Assembly (NCBI GenBank): GCA_001804805.1
Contig: MHBH01000046.1
Location: 44,603 to 108,602 of the forward strand
Direction of reading: 5' to 3'
Length of the DNA: 64,000 nt
From: Lentisphaerae bacterium GWF2_49_21
Lineage (GTDB): Bacteria > Verrucomicrobiota > Lentisphaeria > Victivallales > GWF2-50-93
Part shown: one piece after another, positions 52,953 to 59,996 of the stretch
How positions within the stretch are numbered: position 1 is the first letter of the stretch
Layout of the letters: each line of letters starts with the position of its first letter
Notes under the pieces: model-generated
What the model saw: the letters and a program-made list of their open reading frames with translations, nothing else
Database searches by the model: none
Told to the model about the DNA's origin: nothing
Translations under genes and position numbers: made by a program

Positions 52953-54080
52953 TTAAGATTTCCGGATTGCTTCTGCAAGATGGAACAAGAAGCGTTTTTC
53001 AGCGGTCTGGGTCGGGCTTATGTTTTCAAGGGCATAATTCTTCTCCTCGGCGCAGAGGATGTCAAATCTACCCTTTCCCAGAAGCGCCTTCGCCTTCCTG
53101 AAGCAATTTCTGTTCCTATGGAGATTTACAAAGCTTGAGTTAAGGCATGCCACTTCATAATCATCGAGCTGGGGAAGCTGTCTTGTCCTTTCGAAAAAAT
53201 CCCTTTCCGTCCTTCCGCTGACAATCCAAGCCTTATAGAAGGATTTGTTCCTTTCCATGATGCATTCCTTTTCAACCCAGGACAGGAGATATCCTCTTTT
53301 ATTCATCTTTATCCGCAATTTCCCAAAAAGGACTTCGATGCCGTCCAACTGAGACAAGATACTGTTCTTGTTCTGCGTAAACAGTTTTTTCTGCAAGGAG
53401 ACATATTCCGGGGGATTGCAGCCGGACTGTTCAAGCAATTTAGCACAGGATATGATAAAGGGATTCTTTTCGGTCCGCTTCACAGATCTTGACGGTAGAT
53501 AAGTGTAGACTGCCCGTGCCAGATTGGATCTTATACTGTTGAGCACATCAAGCCGGATGTGCATTTGTCTTTCGATAACAAGAATGAGATTGTGGAAGTC
53601 GGGATTTATTGAGACATCGCGAAGCCAGTTTGAATTCTGTTTCCTTTCAAGACCTATCGTACCGAGTATCGTGAAAAACCTCTCGGTCCCGTCAGGGAAT
53701 GTTATCTTGTGCCAGGTCTCCCTCAAATCATTGATGAGTCTCTTGATGTCCTTGACGGAACTCCCATTATGCCTTCCGGAATACAGCAGCGCCAGCTCGT
53801 TGAGCGAAAAGGGAACAGGTTCCCTTATGTCCAACGTTTTCCTCCTCATCAGGTACAATATACAGAAAAGAAGCCTTCCCTGCCGTATGTCCAATGCCGG
53901 ATACTGCCTGGCCGATGGATCGAAGGGATTGCTGACGCCGATTTCCCATATCTTGTCATTGAGATGGACTTTTCTCGGGCCAGTCTGGGGAACGGCGGCA
54001 AATAATGGAGCAGTCAGGAAATCCCGGGGGACAAGCGCTGTTTTTTTCTCAGAAGACATCCATTTATTCGGTGCCGTCAT
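52953..54080 (-). CDS. Putative plasmid-type replication initiator-like protein
   Basis: About 375 residues, soluble and basic. I do not recognise it firmly. The layout (a first domain with FSLNELALLYSGRHNGSSVK, a central strand region, then RSNLARAVYTYLPSRSVKRT and PFIISCAKLLEQSGCNPPEY) is like winged-helix initiators of the RepA/TrfA type, where a helix with LY-x-Y-L precedes an LLE-x-x-G helix. Four iteron-like repeats next to it support that reading. ATG 54080 overlaps the preceding small gene; TTG 54089 and ATG 54059 are alternatives and none has a strong ribosome site. If it is an initiator, the cassette is or was a plasmid-like element now in the chromosome. Confidence 0.45.
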   Translation of the reverse strand: MTAPNKWMSSEKKTALVPRDFLTAPLFAAVPQTGPRKVHLNDKIWEIGVSNPFDPSARQYPALDIRQGRLLFCILYLMRRKTLDIREPVPFSLNELALLYSGRHNGSSVKDIKRLINDLRETWHKITFPDGTERFFTILGTIGLERKQNSNWLRDVSINPDFHNLILVIERQMHIRLDVLNSIRSNLARAVYTYLPSRSVKRTEKNPFIISCAKLLEQSGCNPPEYVSLQKKLFTQNKNSILSQLDGIEVLFGKLRIKMNKRGYLLSWVEKECIMERNKSFYKAWIVSGRTERDFFERTRQLPQLDDYEVACLNSSFVNLHRNRNCFRKAKALLGKGRFDILCAEEKNYALENISPTQTAEKRFLFHLAEAIRKS

Positions 54081-54294
54081 TACTGACAATCGGTCTTACA
54101 CGGTACCTGTTCAATAAATCAACTATTTCCTTTCGGTCATACAGCACTGATTTCCCGATTTTGACAGGATTTACGAGACCCCGCTTCCGCCATTCAATGA
54201 CAATGTTCTTGTTTATGTCAAACAGGGACTTTATATGGCTTTGCCTGATGAAATACGGTTCGACTTTGATATCCTTTGGAATTTCCGTCTTCAT
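54064..54294 (-). CDS. Small excisionase/AlpA-like DNA-binding protein
   Basis: A 76-residue protein with one winged helix-turn-helix of the MerR/excisionase class: IRQSHIKSLFDINKNIVIEW then RKRGLVNPVKIGKSVLYDRK and EIVDLLNRY. In mobile elements such proteins steer excision or activate other element genes. Its ATG overlaps the stop of the gene upstream as ATGA and follows AAGGAT; it overlaps the start of the initiator-like gene downstream. The tight overlap argues for one operon from the promoter at 54676-54704. Confidence 0.7.
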   Translation of the reverse strand: MKTEIPKDIKVEPYFIRQSHIKSLFDINKNIVIEWRKRGLVNPVKIGKSVLYDRKEIVDLLNRYRVRPIVSNDGTE

Positions 54295-54446
54295 TTTATC
54301 CTTCCCTCCAGTTTTCTCTCAAGCTCCGATCCAGTCATCAGAAGACCGGTCTTCTTGAGTTTCTTTATCAGCATGGATACAATCAGATGCTTCTTCCTTG
54401 GGTTAATCCTGATTATTTCTATGAATCTCCTTTCATCTTTTGTCAA
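54291..54446 (-). CDS. Small basic protein, probable TTG start
   Basis: A 51-residue protein rich in Lys, Arg and Ile (MTKDERRFIEIIRINPRKKH, then LIVSMLIKKLKKTGLLMTG). I place the start at TTG 54446, preceded by GGGAGG at 6 bases and overlapping the upstream TGA as TTGA, the same kind of coupling as its neighbours. An earlier TTG at 54488 is possible but lacks a ribosome site. No family is recognised; size and charge suit a nucleic-acid-binding accessory protein of the cassette. Confidence 0.5.
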   Translation of the reverse strand: MTKDERRFIEIIRINPRKKHLIVSMLIKKLKKTGLLMTGSELERKLEGRIK

Positions 54447-54646
54447 AACATGCCTCCCTTCGGGTTTGTGTTGCACTTGTGCAACCAATCAAAAAAGTGC
54501 CCCTTGTTGGTGATTGCAAAACATAGGGACTTCTCCACAAACGGCTGAAGCTTCATTCCGCACAACTTGGCCTCTGCTTTCACACTGGCATGAATCTTCC
54601 TGCGGATGATTACGCGCGTAACGTTGCTTGTTTTCTGTTTTGGCAT
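54443..54646 (-). CDS. Ribbon-helix-helix-like small protein
   Basis: A 67-residue protein. TRVIIRRKIHASVKAEAKLC followed by GMKLQPFVEKSLCFAI matches the strand, helix, turn, helix layout of Arc/CopG/MetJ-type DNA-binding proteins, which repress their own operons or act as antitoxins. It is the first gene of the minus-strand half of the cassette. ATG 54646 follows GGAG at 5 bases, and the promoter at 54676-54704 gives a short leader. An operator could overlap that promoter. Confidence 0.6.
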   Translation of the reverse strand: MPKQKTSNVTRVIIRRKIHASVKAEAKLCGMKLQPFVEKSLCFAITNKGHFFDWLHKCNTNPKGGMF

Positions 54647-54675
54647 AAAATCTCCATTTTATTATCATAAATGTT

Positions 54676-54704
54676 ATTATATTATTATTAATGCGACTTG
54701 TCAA
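54676..54704 (-). promoter_or_regulatory. Perfect-consensus sigma-70 promoter of the cassette (leftward)
   Basis: Minus strand TTGACA (54699-54704), exactly 17 bases, TATAAT (54676-54681). Start point near 54669, 23 bases before ATG 54646. Unregulated it would be very strong, so a repressor is expected. Confidence 0.85.
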
Positions 54705-54735
54705 AGAATAATATTGCACTAATCTTACAATAAAT

Positions 54736-54764
54736 TTGCAATTTTATGTTTTTTACGATATAAT
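54736..54764 (+). promoter_or_regulatory. Rightward promoter giving a near-leaderless transcript
   Basis: TTGCAA (54736-54741), 17 bases, TATAAT (54759-54764). The start point should fall at 54771-54773, at or just before ATG 54773. ATTGCA (54713-54718) and TGCAAT (54737-54742) form an inverted pair over its -35, a possible operator. Confidence 0.8.
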
Positions 54765-54772
54765 TTCAGAAT

Positions 54773-55123
54773 ATGAAAATAAATGAAGAAATTTTCCAGG
54801 CGTTGAGAAAAGCCGTCTTTGAAGCTGGCTCACAGTCCTCATTCGCTGATATATCAAAGGTCAGCAAGCAGAACATCCATCGCTATCTCAAGAGGAAAGT
54901 CAATTGCATTGATGATGACAAATGGGAGAATCTTGAACCGCTGCTTAAGCCTCATATGCCCAGGAAGGAAATAAATCTGGAAGACTTGAAGCCGGATGAG
55001 CGCATCCTCCTTGAAAAATACCGCGAACTGAACAATTTACAGAAGAAACAGCTCCTTGAAAAGGCTATGGAGGACGAGATCGTCAGCCGGATTCCGCATT
55101 TTAAGAGCGCGGCTGGAGAATAA
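54773..55123 (+). CDS. HTH-type regulator A of the cassette
   Basis: A 116-residue protein with a phage-repressor-like helix-turn-helix near residues 14-50 (EAGSQSSFADISKVSKQNIH, then RYLKRKVNCIDDDKWENLEP) and a helical tail with DERILLEKYRELNNLQKKQL. The tail may be a dimerisation helix. It is the first gene to the right of the divergent promoters and probably translated from a leaderless message, as is known for lambda cI from its maintenance promoter. It would be the best candidate to control both promoters. It is a paralogue of the next gene. Confidence 0.65.
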   Translation: MKINEEIFQALRKAVFEAGSQSSFADISKVSKQNIHRYLKRKVNCIDDDKWENLEPLLKPHMPRKEINLEDLKPDERILLEKYRELNNLQKKQLLEKAMEDEIVSRIPHFKSAAGE

Positions 55124-55147
55124 TTGGAACAGGGGAATATTTTAATC

Positions 55148-55549
55148 ATGAGCAGAAAACTGAATCCAGTACAGTGGACAATGGAATTAAGAAATGCTTT
55201 AGCTTCATCAAGAGTCCGCCTTAAGACAAACAAGAAGATTGCCCGGACGCTGGGGCTAAACGAAAACCTGATTTGCAGATATCTCAGGAAAAACGAAGGA
55301 TGGATTGAAGAGAAGACCTTTTGGAAATTATGCCAACTTGAGGAATTCAAGGACTTGAAATATATTGCCTCAAATCCCTTGAAGCTCAAAGGCGATGAAC
55401 AGCTTCTTCTGGATGTTTTCCGGGAACTTCCCGAAAATATCCAAAAGGAGCTTTTGCTTGAGTTGTCTAAATTTTCAAGGTATGCAAAAGACAAAAGTTC
55501 GAATGTGGCAGAATTGTGTCATTTTTTGAAACCTAAAAAGGAACAATGA
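55148..55549 (+). CDS. HTH-type regulator B of the cassette, paralogue of A
   Basis: A 133-residue protein that follows regulator A in the same direction. Its HTH region (KTNKKIARTLGLNENLICRY, then LRKNEGWIEEKTFWKLCQLE) and its tail (GDEQLLLDVFRELPENIQKE) line up with those of regulator A (PDERILLEKYREL...QKKQ), so the two arose by duplication. The tail adds about 35 residues. Start is either ATG 55148 or a TTG at 55124 directly after the stop of regulator A and behind GGAG. No further function is recognised. Confidence 0.6.
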   Translation: MSRKLNPVQWTMELRNALASSRVRLKTNKKIARTLGLNENLICRYLRKNEGWIEEKTFWKLCQLEEFKDLKYIASNPLKLKGDEQLLLDVFRELPENIQKELLLELSKFSRYAKDKSSNVAELCHFLKPKKEQ

Positions 55550-55639
55550 GGCTGAAAAAGACACATCAGTTCAATGTAAATATCGGAGTTGCATGCGCGT
55601 AACACGTTGTAGGGCTGGATGATGCGGTTACAAGTAAAC

Positions 55640-55661
55640 TCGAATCCCACCCTCTCCGCCA
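55640..55661 (+). other. 3' end of a tRNA-Ser gene (likely attachment-site remnant)
   Basis: The 22 bases ending CCCACCCTCTCCGCCA correspond to the T-loop, T-stem 3' strand, acceptor 3' strand, discriminator G and CCA of a bacterial tRNA-Ser. The sequence before it cannot pair as a T-stem, and no anticodon arm exists, so this is only a 3' fragment. Such fragments arise when an element integrates into the end of a tRNA gene. Confidence 0.65.
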
Positions 55662-55770
55662 CACTGCGCTCCTCGCAGACTCGGCAGCTACGTGTGGCAG
55701 GCCAGCAGACTTAAGAAGGATGTCCGCCGAAGTTCTTACGAAAGGAGGACGTTCCCAATATGGAGGAACG
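55658..55770. repeat. Cluster of hairpin-forming repeats
   Basis: GCCACAC/GTGTGGC (55658-55698) with an inner TGCG/CGCA; GTCCGCC-N-GGAGGAC (55722-55750); CGTTCC/GGAACG (55750-55770). The middle one resembles TCCTCC...GGAGGA at 61222-61249 and may be a dispersed intergenic repeat of this genome. Confidence 0.5.
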
Positions 55771-55907
55771 ACAATCCACTTTTATTCCAGTACCTACGCC
55801 AACCGCCCCCCAGTTGATTATAAGAACTTCGCAAATCTGTCTTCATATGATAAATTTATACTTATTCTTCAAACCTTGTTTTAGGAAGAAAACAGAGGCG
55901 GGCTTGG

Positions 55908-57023
55908 ATGCGTATTGCCTATAATGCAATTCTTTTGGGGAATTACTTTTCAGGAGTTGAAGTAACAATCTCCTCTCTGGCCGTCATGCTGGCACGGGAG
56001 CTGGGAAATGATTTTCATATCTTCCTCAACAACCACTCCAGAGAACGTTACTCATTTCCAAACGCTTCCTGTCATTATGCCGGACTTCCCCGCAACAGCC
56101 GCATCTCAAGAATAGCGTGGGAGCATTTCCTGCTGCCTGGGCAGGTTAAGAAGCATGGGTGCGATCTTCTGCATTGTCCCGGCTATATCGCTCCATACAA
56201 GGTCAATTGTCCGACTGTGGTCACCGTACATGACGCAATAACTCTCCTTCGTCCTGAGCTTTGCAAATTTTCAAACCGTCTGTATTATCGGACTTTGATG
56301 GGGAGGAGCGTCAGGCAGGCGGCACAGGTCATTGTTCCTTCAGGCGTTGTAAAAGATCAATTGGTCAAGTTATTCGGAATCAGTCCGGAAAAAATAAATG
56401 TAATTCCATTTTCTCCTGCTTTAGTATTCAAAAAAATCGATGATACAGATCTTCTGGCACAGGTCAGGATAAAATATGGCTTGCCGGAGAAATTTGTACT
56501 GTCAGTTTGCAACCATGAACCTAAAAAGAATATTGCCGGTGTAATCCGGGCATTTGCCGCATTTAAAGATAAGGTGAAGGATTATAAGCTGGTACTGGCC
56601 GGAAGGGACGCCTGGGGAACCGGGGAGACGGTTGATATCATCAGGCAGCTCGATCTTACAGGAGATATTATCAGGCCCGGATATATACCGCTTGCTGTCC
56701 TGCCTGCCGTCTATTCGCTCTCGGACATGTTTCTGTTCCCTTCGCTAGATGAAGGATTCGGAATACCGGTGCTAGAAGCTATGAGGTGCGGAACACCGGT
56801 GGTCTGCTCCGATCGTGGAGCTCTGCCTGAGACAACTAGGGGCGCCGCAGTCTGTGTTCCACCGACTGATATCAAAGGCATCGCGGAAGCACTTGCGAAT
56901 TTCGCAGGAAACTCCGGAATGCGCAGGGATTTCATAGAAAAAGGCTTTAAAAGGACCGCTGAACTTAGCTGGGAGAAAACCACCAAGGCAACGCTTGAAG
57001 TCTACAGAAAGGCCGTAGAATAA
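55908..57023 (+). CDS. GT4-family glycosyltransferase (first)
   Basis: A 371-residue GT-B enzyme. The N-terminal domain begins MRIAYNAILLGNYFSGVEVT and has DLLHCPGYIAP; the C-terminal nucleotide-sugar site is clear: SVCNHEPKKNIAGVIRAF, then FLFPSLDEGFGIPVLEAMRC with the E-x7-E pair (E in DEGFG and in LEAM) and GALPETT. It would transfer a sugar from a nucleotide donor to a growing lipid-linked oligosaccharide at the inner membrane. It opens the exopolysaccharide cluster. No clear promoter or ribosome site was identified. Confidence 0.85.
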   Translation: MRIAYNAILLGNYFSGVEVTISSLAVMLARELGNDFHIFLNNHSRERYSFPNASCHYAGLPRNSRISRIAWEHFLLPGQVKKHGCDLLHCPGYIAPYKVNCPTVVTVHDAITLLRPELCKFSNRLYYRTLMGRSVRQAAQVIVPSGVVKDQLVKLFGISPEKINVIPFSPALVFKKIDDTDLLAQVRIKYGLPEKFVLSVCNHEPKKNIAGVIRAFAAFKDKVKDYKLVLAGRDAWGTGETVDIIRQLDLTGDIIRPGYIPLAVLPAVYSLSDMFLFPSLDEGFGIPVLEAMRCGTPVVCSDRGALPETTRGAAVCVPPTDIKGIAEALANFAGNSGMRRDFIEKGFKRTAELSWEKTTKATLEVYRKAVE

Positions 57024-57059
57024 ATGGATGGTTGGATTAATGGATGAATGGATGGGACA
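57023..57059. repeat. TGGAT-rich direct repeats between two glycosyltransferase genes
   Basis: Four copies of TGGAT at 8-base steps occur directly between the stop of the first and ATG of the second glycosyltransferase. A related tract with the opposite orientation occurs at 59906-59990. The short reading frames across it are not convincing genes. Confidence 0.6.
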
Positions 57060-57062
57060 ACA

Positions 57063-58268
57063 ATGAGAATATTCTATATACTCGACAAATTTCCAAGCTT
57101 GTCCGAGAATTTCATTCTCCGGGAAATCCTCGCCCTGAAAAAACTCGGGATCAATATCCGGATCTGTGCCTTGAAGAAACCTGCTGGAGAAGCAGTGAAT
57201 CCGGATGCCCTGCCCCTGCTAAAAGATGTAATCTATGTGAATGACCTGCCATTTAAACAGAAATTTTTCGCAGTGATGGGCAATATTATCAGTCATCCTG
57301 CGTATTGTGTGTCATTAGGATTGTCGTTGTTCCGTGACATGCCTCTCTCATTTCGTTTCATGTGTCAGCGTCTGCGCGGGGCGATCCATGCGATGGCAAT
57401 TGCGGATTTCGCAGATGAGAAGCCGGATCATGTTCATGCTCATTTCGCCTATGTGCCCGCGGATGCAGCCAGGTTTCTTGCCGGACTTTACGGCTGCAAG
57501 TGGAGCGTTTCGGCGCATGCCTGGGATATTTTCACCCAGTCCAAGGAGATACTAGTTCGGAGGACCCATGGCGCCGATAAGATATTTGTCTGCTCCAAGC
57601 ACGGAGAGAAGTTGCTGGAAGATTTGCCCGGCCAGCATCAGCAGGATAGGATAGTTTTGATGTATCATGGCGTCAATGCTGTAGAATTCGAGGGAAAGGA
57701 TCAGTCAGGCCATATTATTGCCGTAGGCCGGCTGGAAGAGAAGAAGGGATTTGAGATCCTGTTGCAGGCATGCAAGATACTCTCAGGACAAAATATCAGG
57801 CCCCGCTGCATAATTGTCGGAGAAGGACCGCAGAGAGAAATGCTGGAGACGGAAATCAGGAAGCTTGGACTGAAAAACGTTGAGCTTATGGGCAGTCTGG
57901 ACTTTGACAAGGTTAAAATGCTGATGGCGGAATCGTCTATGCTGGTACACCCGGGAAGGATAGCTCAGAATGGTGATTGTGATGGAATACCTAATGTAAT
58001 ACTGGAGGCGATGGCGCTGTCGAAACCGGTCATCGCCACTTCTGTCGGCGGCATTGCGGAACTGATTGAGGATGGAGTCAACGGTTTTTTAATCAAGCCT
58101 GATGATCCGGAACAGCTGGCTGATTCGATCAAGACATTGCTGAATGATAAGGCCCTTGGTGAAAGGATGGGAAAAGCGGCGAAGGAACATATTAAAGGGC
58201 ATTTTGAAATAACTGAGACCGTCCAGCCGCTGTACAAATATTTAAGCGCTTCTAAGGAAAGTAGATAA
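57063..58268 (+). CDS. GT4-family glycosyltransferase (second, colanic-acid type)
   Basis: A 401-residue GT-B enzyme. It starts MRIFYILDKFPSLSENFILR, a hallmark of WcaL/exopolysaccharide-type GT4 enzymes, has DHVHAHFAYVPADAARFLAG, AHAWDIF, VGRLEEKKGFEILLQA and DGIPNVILEAMALSKPVIAT (E-x7-E), then GGIAELI. I chose ATG 57063, since the start 15 bases earlier lies in the TGGAT repeat tract. It joins the flippase gene by a TAATG overlap at 58266-58270, so the two are translationally coupled. Confidence 0.88.
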   Translation: MRIFYILDKFPSLSENFILREILALKKLGINIRICALKKPAGEAVNPDALPLLKDVIYVNDLPFKQKFFAVMGNIISHPAYCVSLGLSLFRDMPLSFRFMCQRLRGAIHAMAIADFADEKPDHVHAHFAYVPADAARFLAGLYGCKWSVSAHAWDIFTQSKEILVRRTHGADKIFVCSKHGEKLLEDLPGQHQQDRIVLMYHGVNAVEFEGKDQSGHIIAVGRLEEKKGFEILLQACKILSGQNIRPRCIIVGEGPQREMLETEIRKLGLKNVELMGSLDFDKVKMLMAESSMLVHPGRIAQNGDCDGIPNVILEAMALSKPVIATSVGGIAELIEDGVNGFLIKPDDPEQLADSIKTLLNDKALGERMGKAAKEHIKGHFEITETVQPLYKYLSASKESR

Positions 58269-59911
58269 TGGAAACAAAGACGATAGGCGAACGGATAATC
58301 AAGGCGAGCGTGGCGGTCTTCATCGCCCATCTCTGCTTCAAGGTGGTCGGTTTCGCCCAGTTCTTTGTCATCGGAGGAATTACCGAAACAGTACAATGGG
58401 AATGTATTTACGGCTTCGCATTCGACGGGGTCATCTTCAGCCTGTTCCTGATCGGTGAGGAACTGATCGGGCCTGCCTTCCTTCCGCTTTTCATCGATGA
58501 GAAGGAGAAGAAGTCGGAGGAGGCCGCCTGGCTGCTTGCAAATACACTGCTGACCTGCCAGCTGATCATATTGTGCATCGCCGTTCTTGTCCTCTATCTT
58601 TTTCCGGAAACACTGACCCGCTGGATAACCTATTTTGATGCCGACAAGAAGAAGGAAAATTTCCAGCTTGCCGTCCAGGGTGTAAAGCTTATGGCGCCAG
58701 CGCTGATATGTTTTTCTCTAGGGTCGACGACCTATATGCTACTGAACGGATATAAGAAATTCTTCCTGGCGGCATTTGGTGATGCGGTATGGAAGGCGTT
58801 TGTCCTGATATCCGTAGTTGTCGGGGTGAGTTTCCTCGGCTTTACGTGGAAGGCGCTGGTCTTCGGAATTGTTGTCGGGAGTGTCACGAAATTGATTACC
58901 CACCTGATCGGACTTGTCCGGCAGCTGCACTTCTTCCGGCCATCGTTCCATGTCAATAATCCTGCCTTCAAGACAATGCTGATCCTGATGCTCCCGCTTC
59001 TGATAGGGATAGTGTTCGCGAAAGGCAGGGATTTTTATAACAACATCACCGTGCTGAGTTCCCTGGAAACTGACGGCCTGATCAAGGCCAATGCCTATGG
59101 TCGCAAGCTTTTCCAGGCTTTCGGAATGATCGTCCCTTATACTCTGTCCATTGCAATGTTCCCCTTTTTCTGCGATCTGGTCTCAAAGGACAACAAGGAG
59201 AAGCTCGGGGAGATCTTAACAATATCCGGAAGGATGTTGCTGGTGCTGTTCGTCCCGATCGCGCTGGTGGTCGTCGTATATGGACCGGAACTCGTCAAAC
59301 TGCTGGTGATGGGAAAATTTTCGGATGAAGACGCCCGTCTCGCAGGCATCTCGATGGCCTGCTATACCCTGGTACTGCCTGCATATGGCCTGGAAATGCT
59401 CCTCATGCAGGCCTTCTTCGCCAAGAAGAGGACGTATATGATAACGTTTGTGGGCATGACCTTTTCTGGGTTGTCGATCCTGATAAGCTATCTGGGCATA
59501 ATAAAGTTCGGGGCGAAGGGCGCGACCGCGCTGATCGTCATCGCGGCCGGATATGTCCTGTGCAGGACGCTGAAGACAGCCGTCCTCCTTGGACTTTTGA
59601 AGCGCAGCGTGCCAATGTTCAAATGGAAGGAAAGCTGCAGCTTCTTCATACGTCTGGCAATTGTCGGAGTCACAGCCGCCGCAGTCACCTGGCTCGTGTT
59701 CCATATGTTCGATGCTGGCCTTGGCATCCCGAAAGGCAAAAGCATGCTGATGCTGAAGCTGATACTGGGCGGAGGAATGGCGGCAATTGCTTTCCTTGCA
59801 GGGACAACCCTCTTGAAGATCAAGGAGCCTGTTGAAATGTGGAACTGGGGATTGAAGAAGTTGAAACGCAGTCATCCAACAGGACTGTCCGAGACGGACG
59901 GCCAGGGATGA
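58268..59911 (+). CDS. MurJ/MviN-type lipid-linked glycan flippase
   Basis: A 547-residue integral membrane protein with about 13-14 hydrophobic segments, of the MOP/MviN superfamily. Recognisable are FVIGGITETVQWECIYGFAF near the start, ELIGPAFLPLFID (the family's AFVPxF-like motif) and LAVQGVKLMAPALICFSLGS. It should flip a lipid-linked precursor across the inner membrane. Within this cluster it probably serves the exopolysaccharide repeat unit, although a true MurJ role for lipid II cannot be excluded. Codons here are clearly richer in G and C at third positions than in the catabolic region. Confidence 0.85.
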   Translation: METKTIGERIIKASVAVFIAHLCFKVVGFAQFFVIGGITETVQWECIYGFAFDGVIFSLFLIGEELIGPAFLPLFIDEKEKKSEEAAWLLANTLLTCQLIILCIAVLVLYLFPETLTRWITYFDADKKKENFQLAVQGVKLMAPALICFSLGSTTYMLLNGYKKFFLAAFGDAVWKAFVLISVVVGVSFLGFTWKALVFGIVVGSVTKLITHLIGLVRQLHFFRPSFHVNNPAFKTMLILMLPLLIGIVFAKGRDFYNNITVLSSLETDGLIKANAYGRKLFQAFGMIVPYTLSIAMFPFFCDLVSKDNKEKLGEILTISGRMLLVLFVPIALVVVVYGPELVKLLVMGKFSDEDARLAGISMACYTLVLPAYGLEMLLMQAFFAKKRTYMITFVGMTFSGLSILISYLGIIKFGAKGATALIVIAAGYVLCRTLKTAVLLGLLKRSVPMFKWKESCSFFIRLAIVGVTAAAVTWLVFHMFDAGLGIPKGKSMLMLKLILGGGMAAIAFLAGTTLLKIKEPVEMWNWGLKKLKRSHPTGLSETDGQG

Positions 59912-59990
59912 CGGATGGATGGATGTGTGGATGATTGGTTTTGAATTAATACGCAACCATCCAATAATCCATTCATCCAACCATCCAGGA
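59906..59990. repeat. Inverted TGGAT/ATCCA repeat tract
   Basis: GGATGGATGG-type repeats (59910-59940) face ATCCA-type repeats (59955-59990), giving a long imperfect hairpin between the flippase and the third glycosyltransferase. The last copy runs into the AGGAG ribosome site of that gene. Confidence 0.6.
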
Positions 59991-59996
59991 GTTCAA

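Larger units (their letters stand above)
55550..55907. other. Intergenic stretch at the right end of the cassette
   Basis: No gene seen. It contains a tRNA-Ser 3' fragment (55640-55661) and, to its right, three hairpin-like inverted repeats (GCCACAC/GTGTGGC 55658-55698; GTCCGCC/GGAGGAC 55722-55750, one mismatch; CGTTCC/GGAACG 55750-55770). The remaining 130 bases before the glycosyltransferase gene are featureless. Confidence 0.5.

Noticed and set aside
55550..55907. Complete tRNA-Ser gene
   Set aside because: Only the 3' 22 bases match; no acceptor 5' strand, D-arm or anticodon arm precedes it.
57044..57244. Short frame starting in the TGGAT repeat tract
   Set aside because: Overlaps the well-supported glycosyltransferase in another frame.
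58268..59911. Calling the flippase a definite murJ for peptidoglycan
   Set aside because: Placement among glycosyltransferases favours surface polysaccharide; sequence alone does not decide.
59216..59980. 254-residue minus-strand frame opposite the flippase and glycosyltransferase
   Set aside because: Shadow of the GC-rich coding region, low complexity in Gln and His, no recognisable domain.
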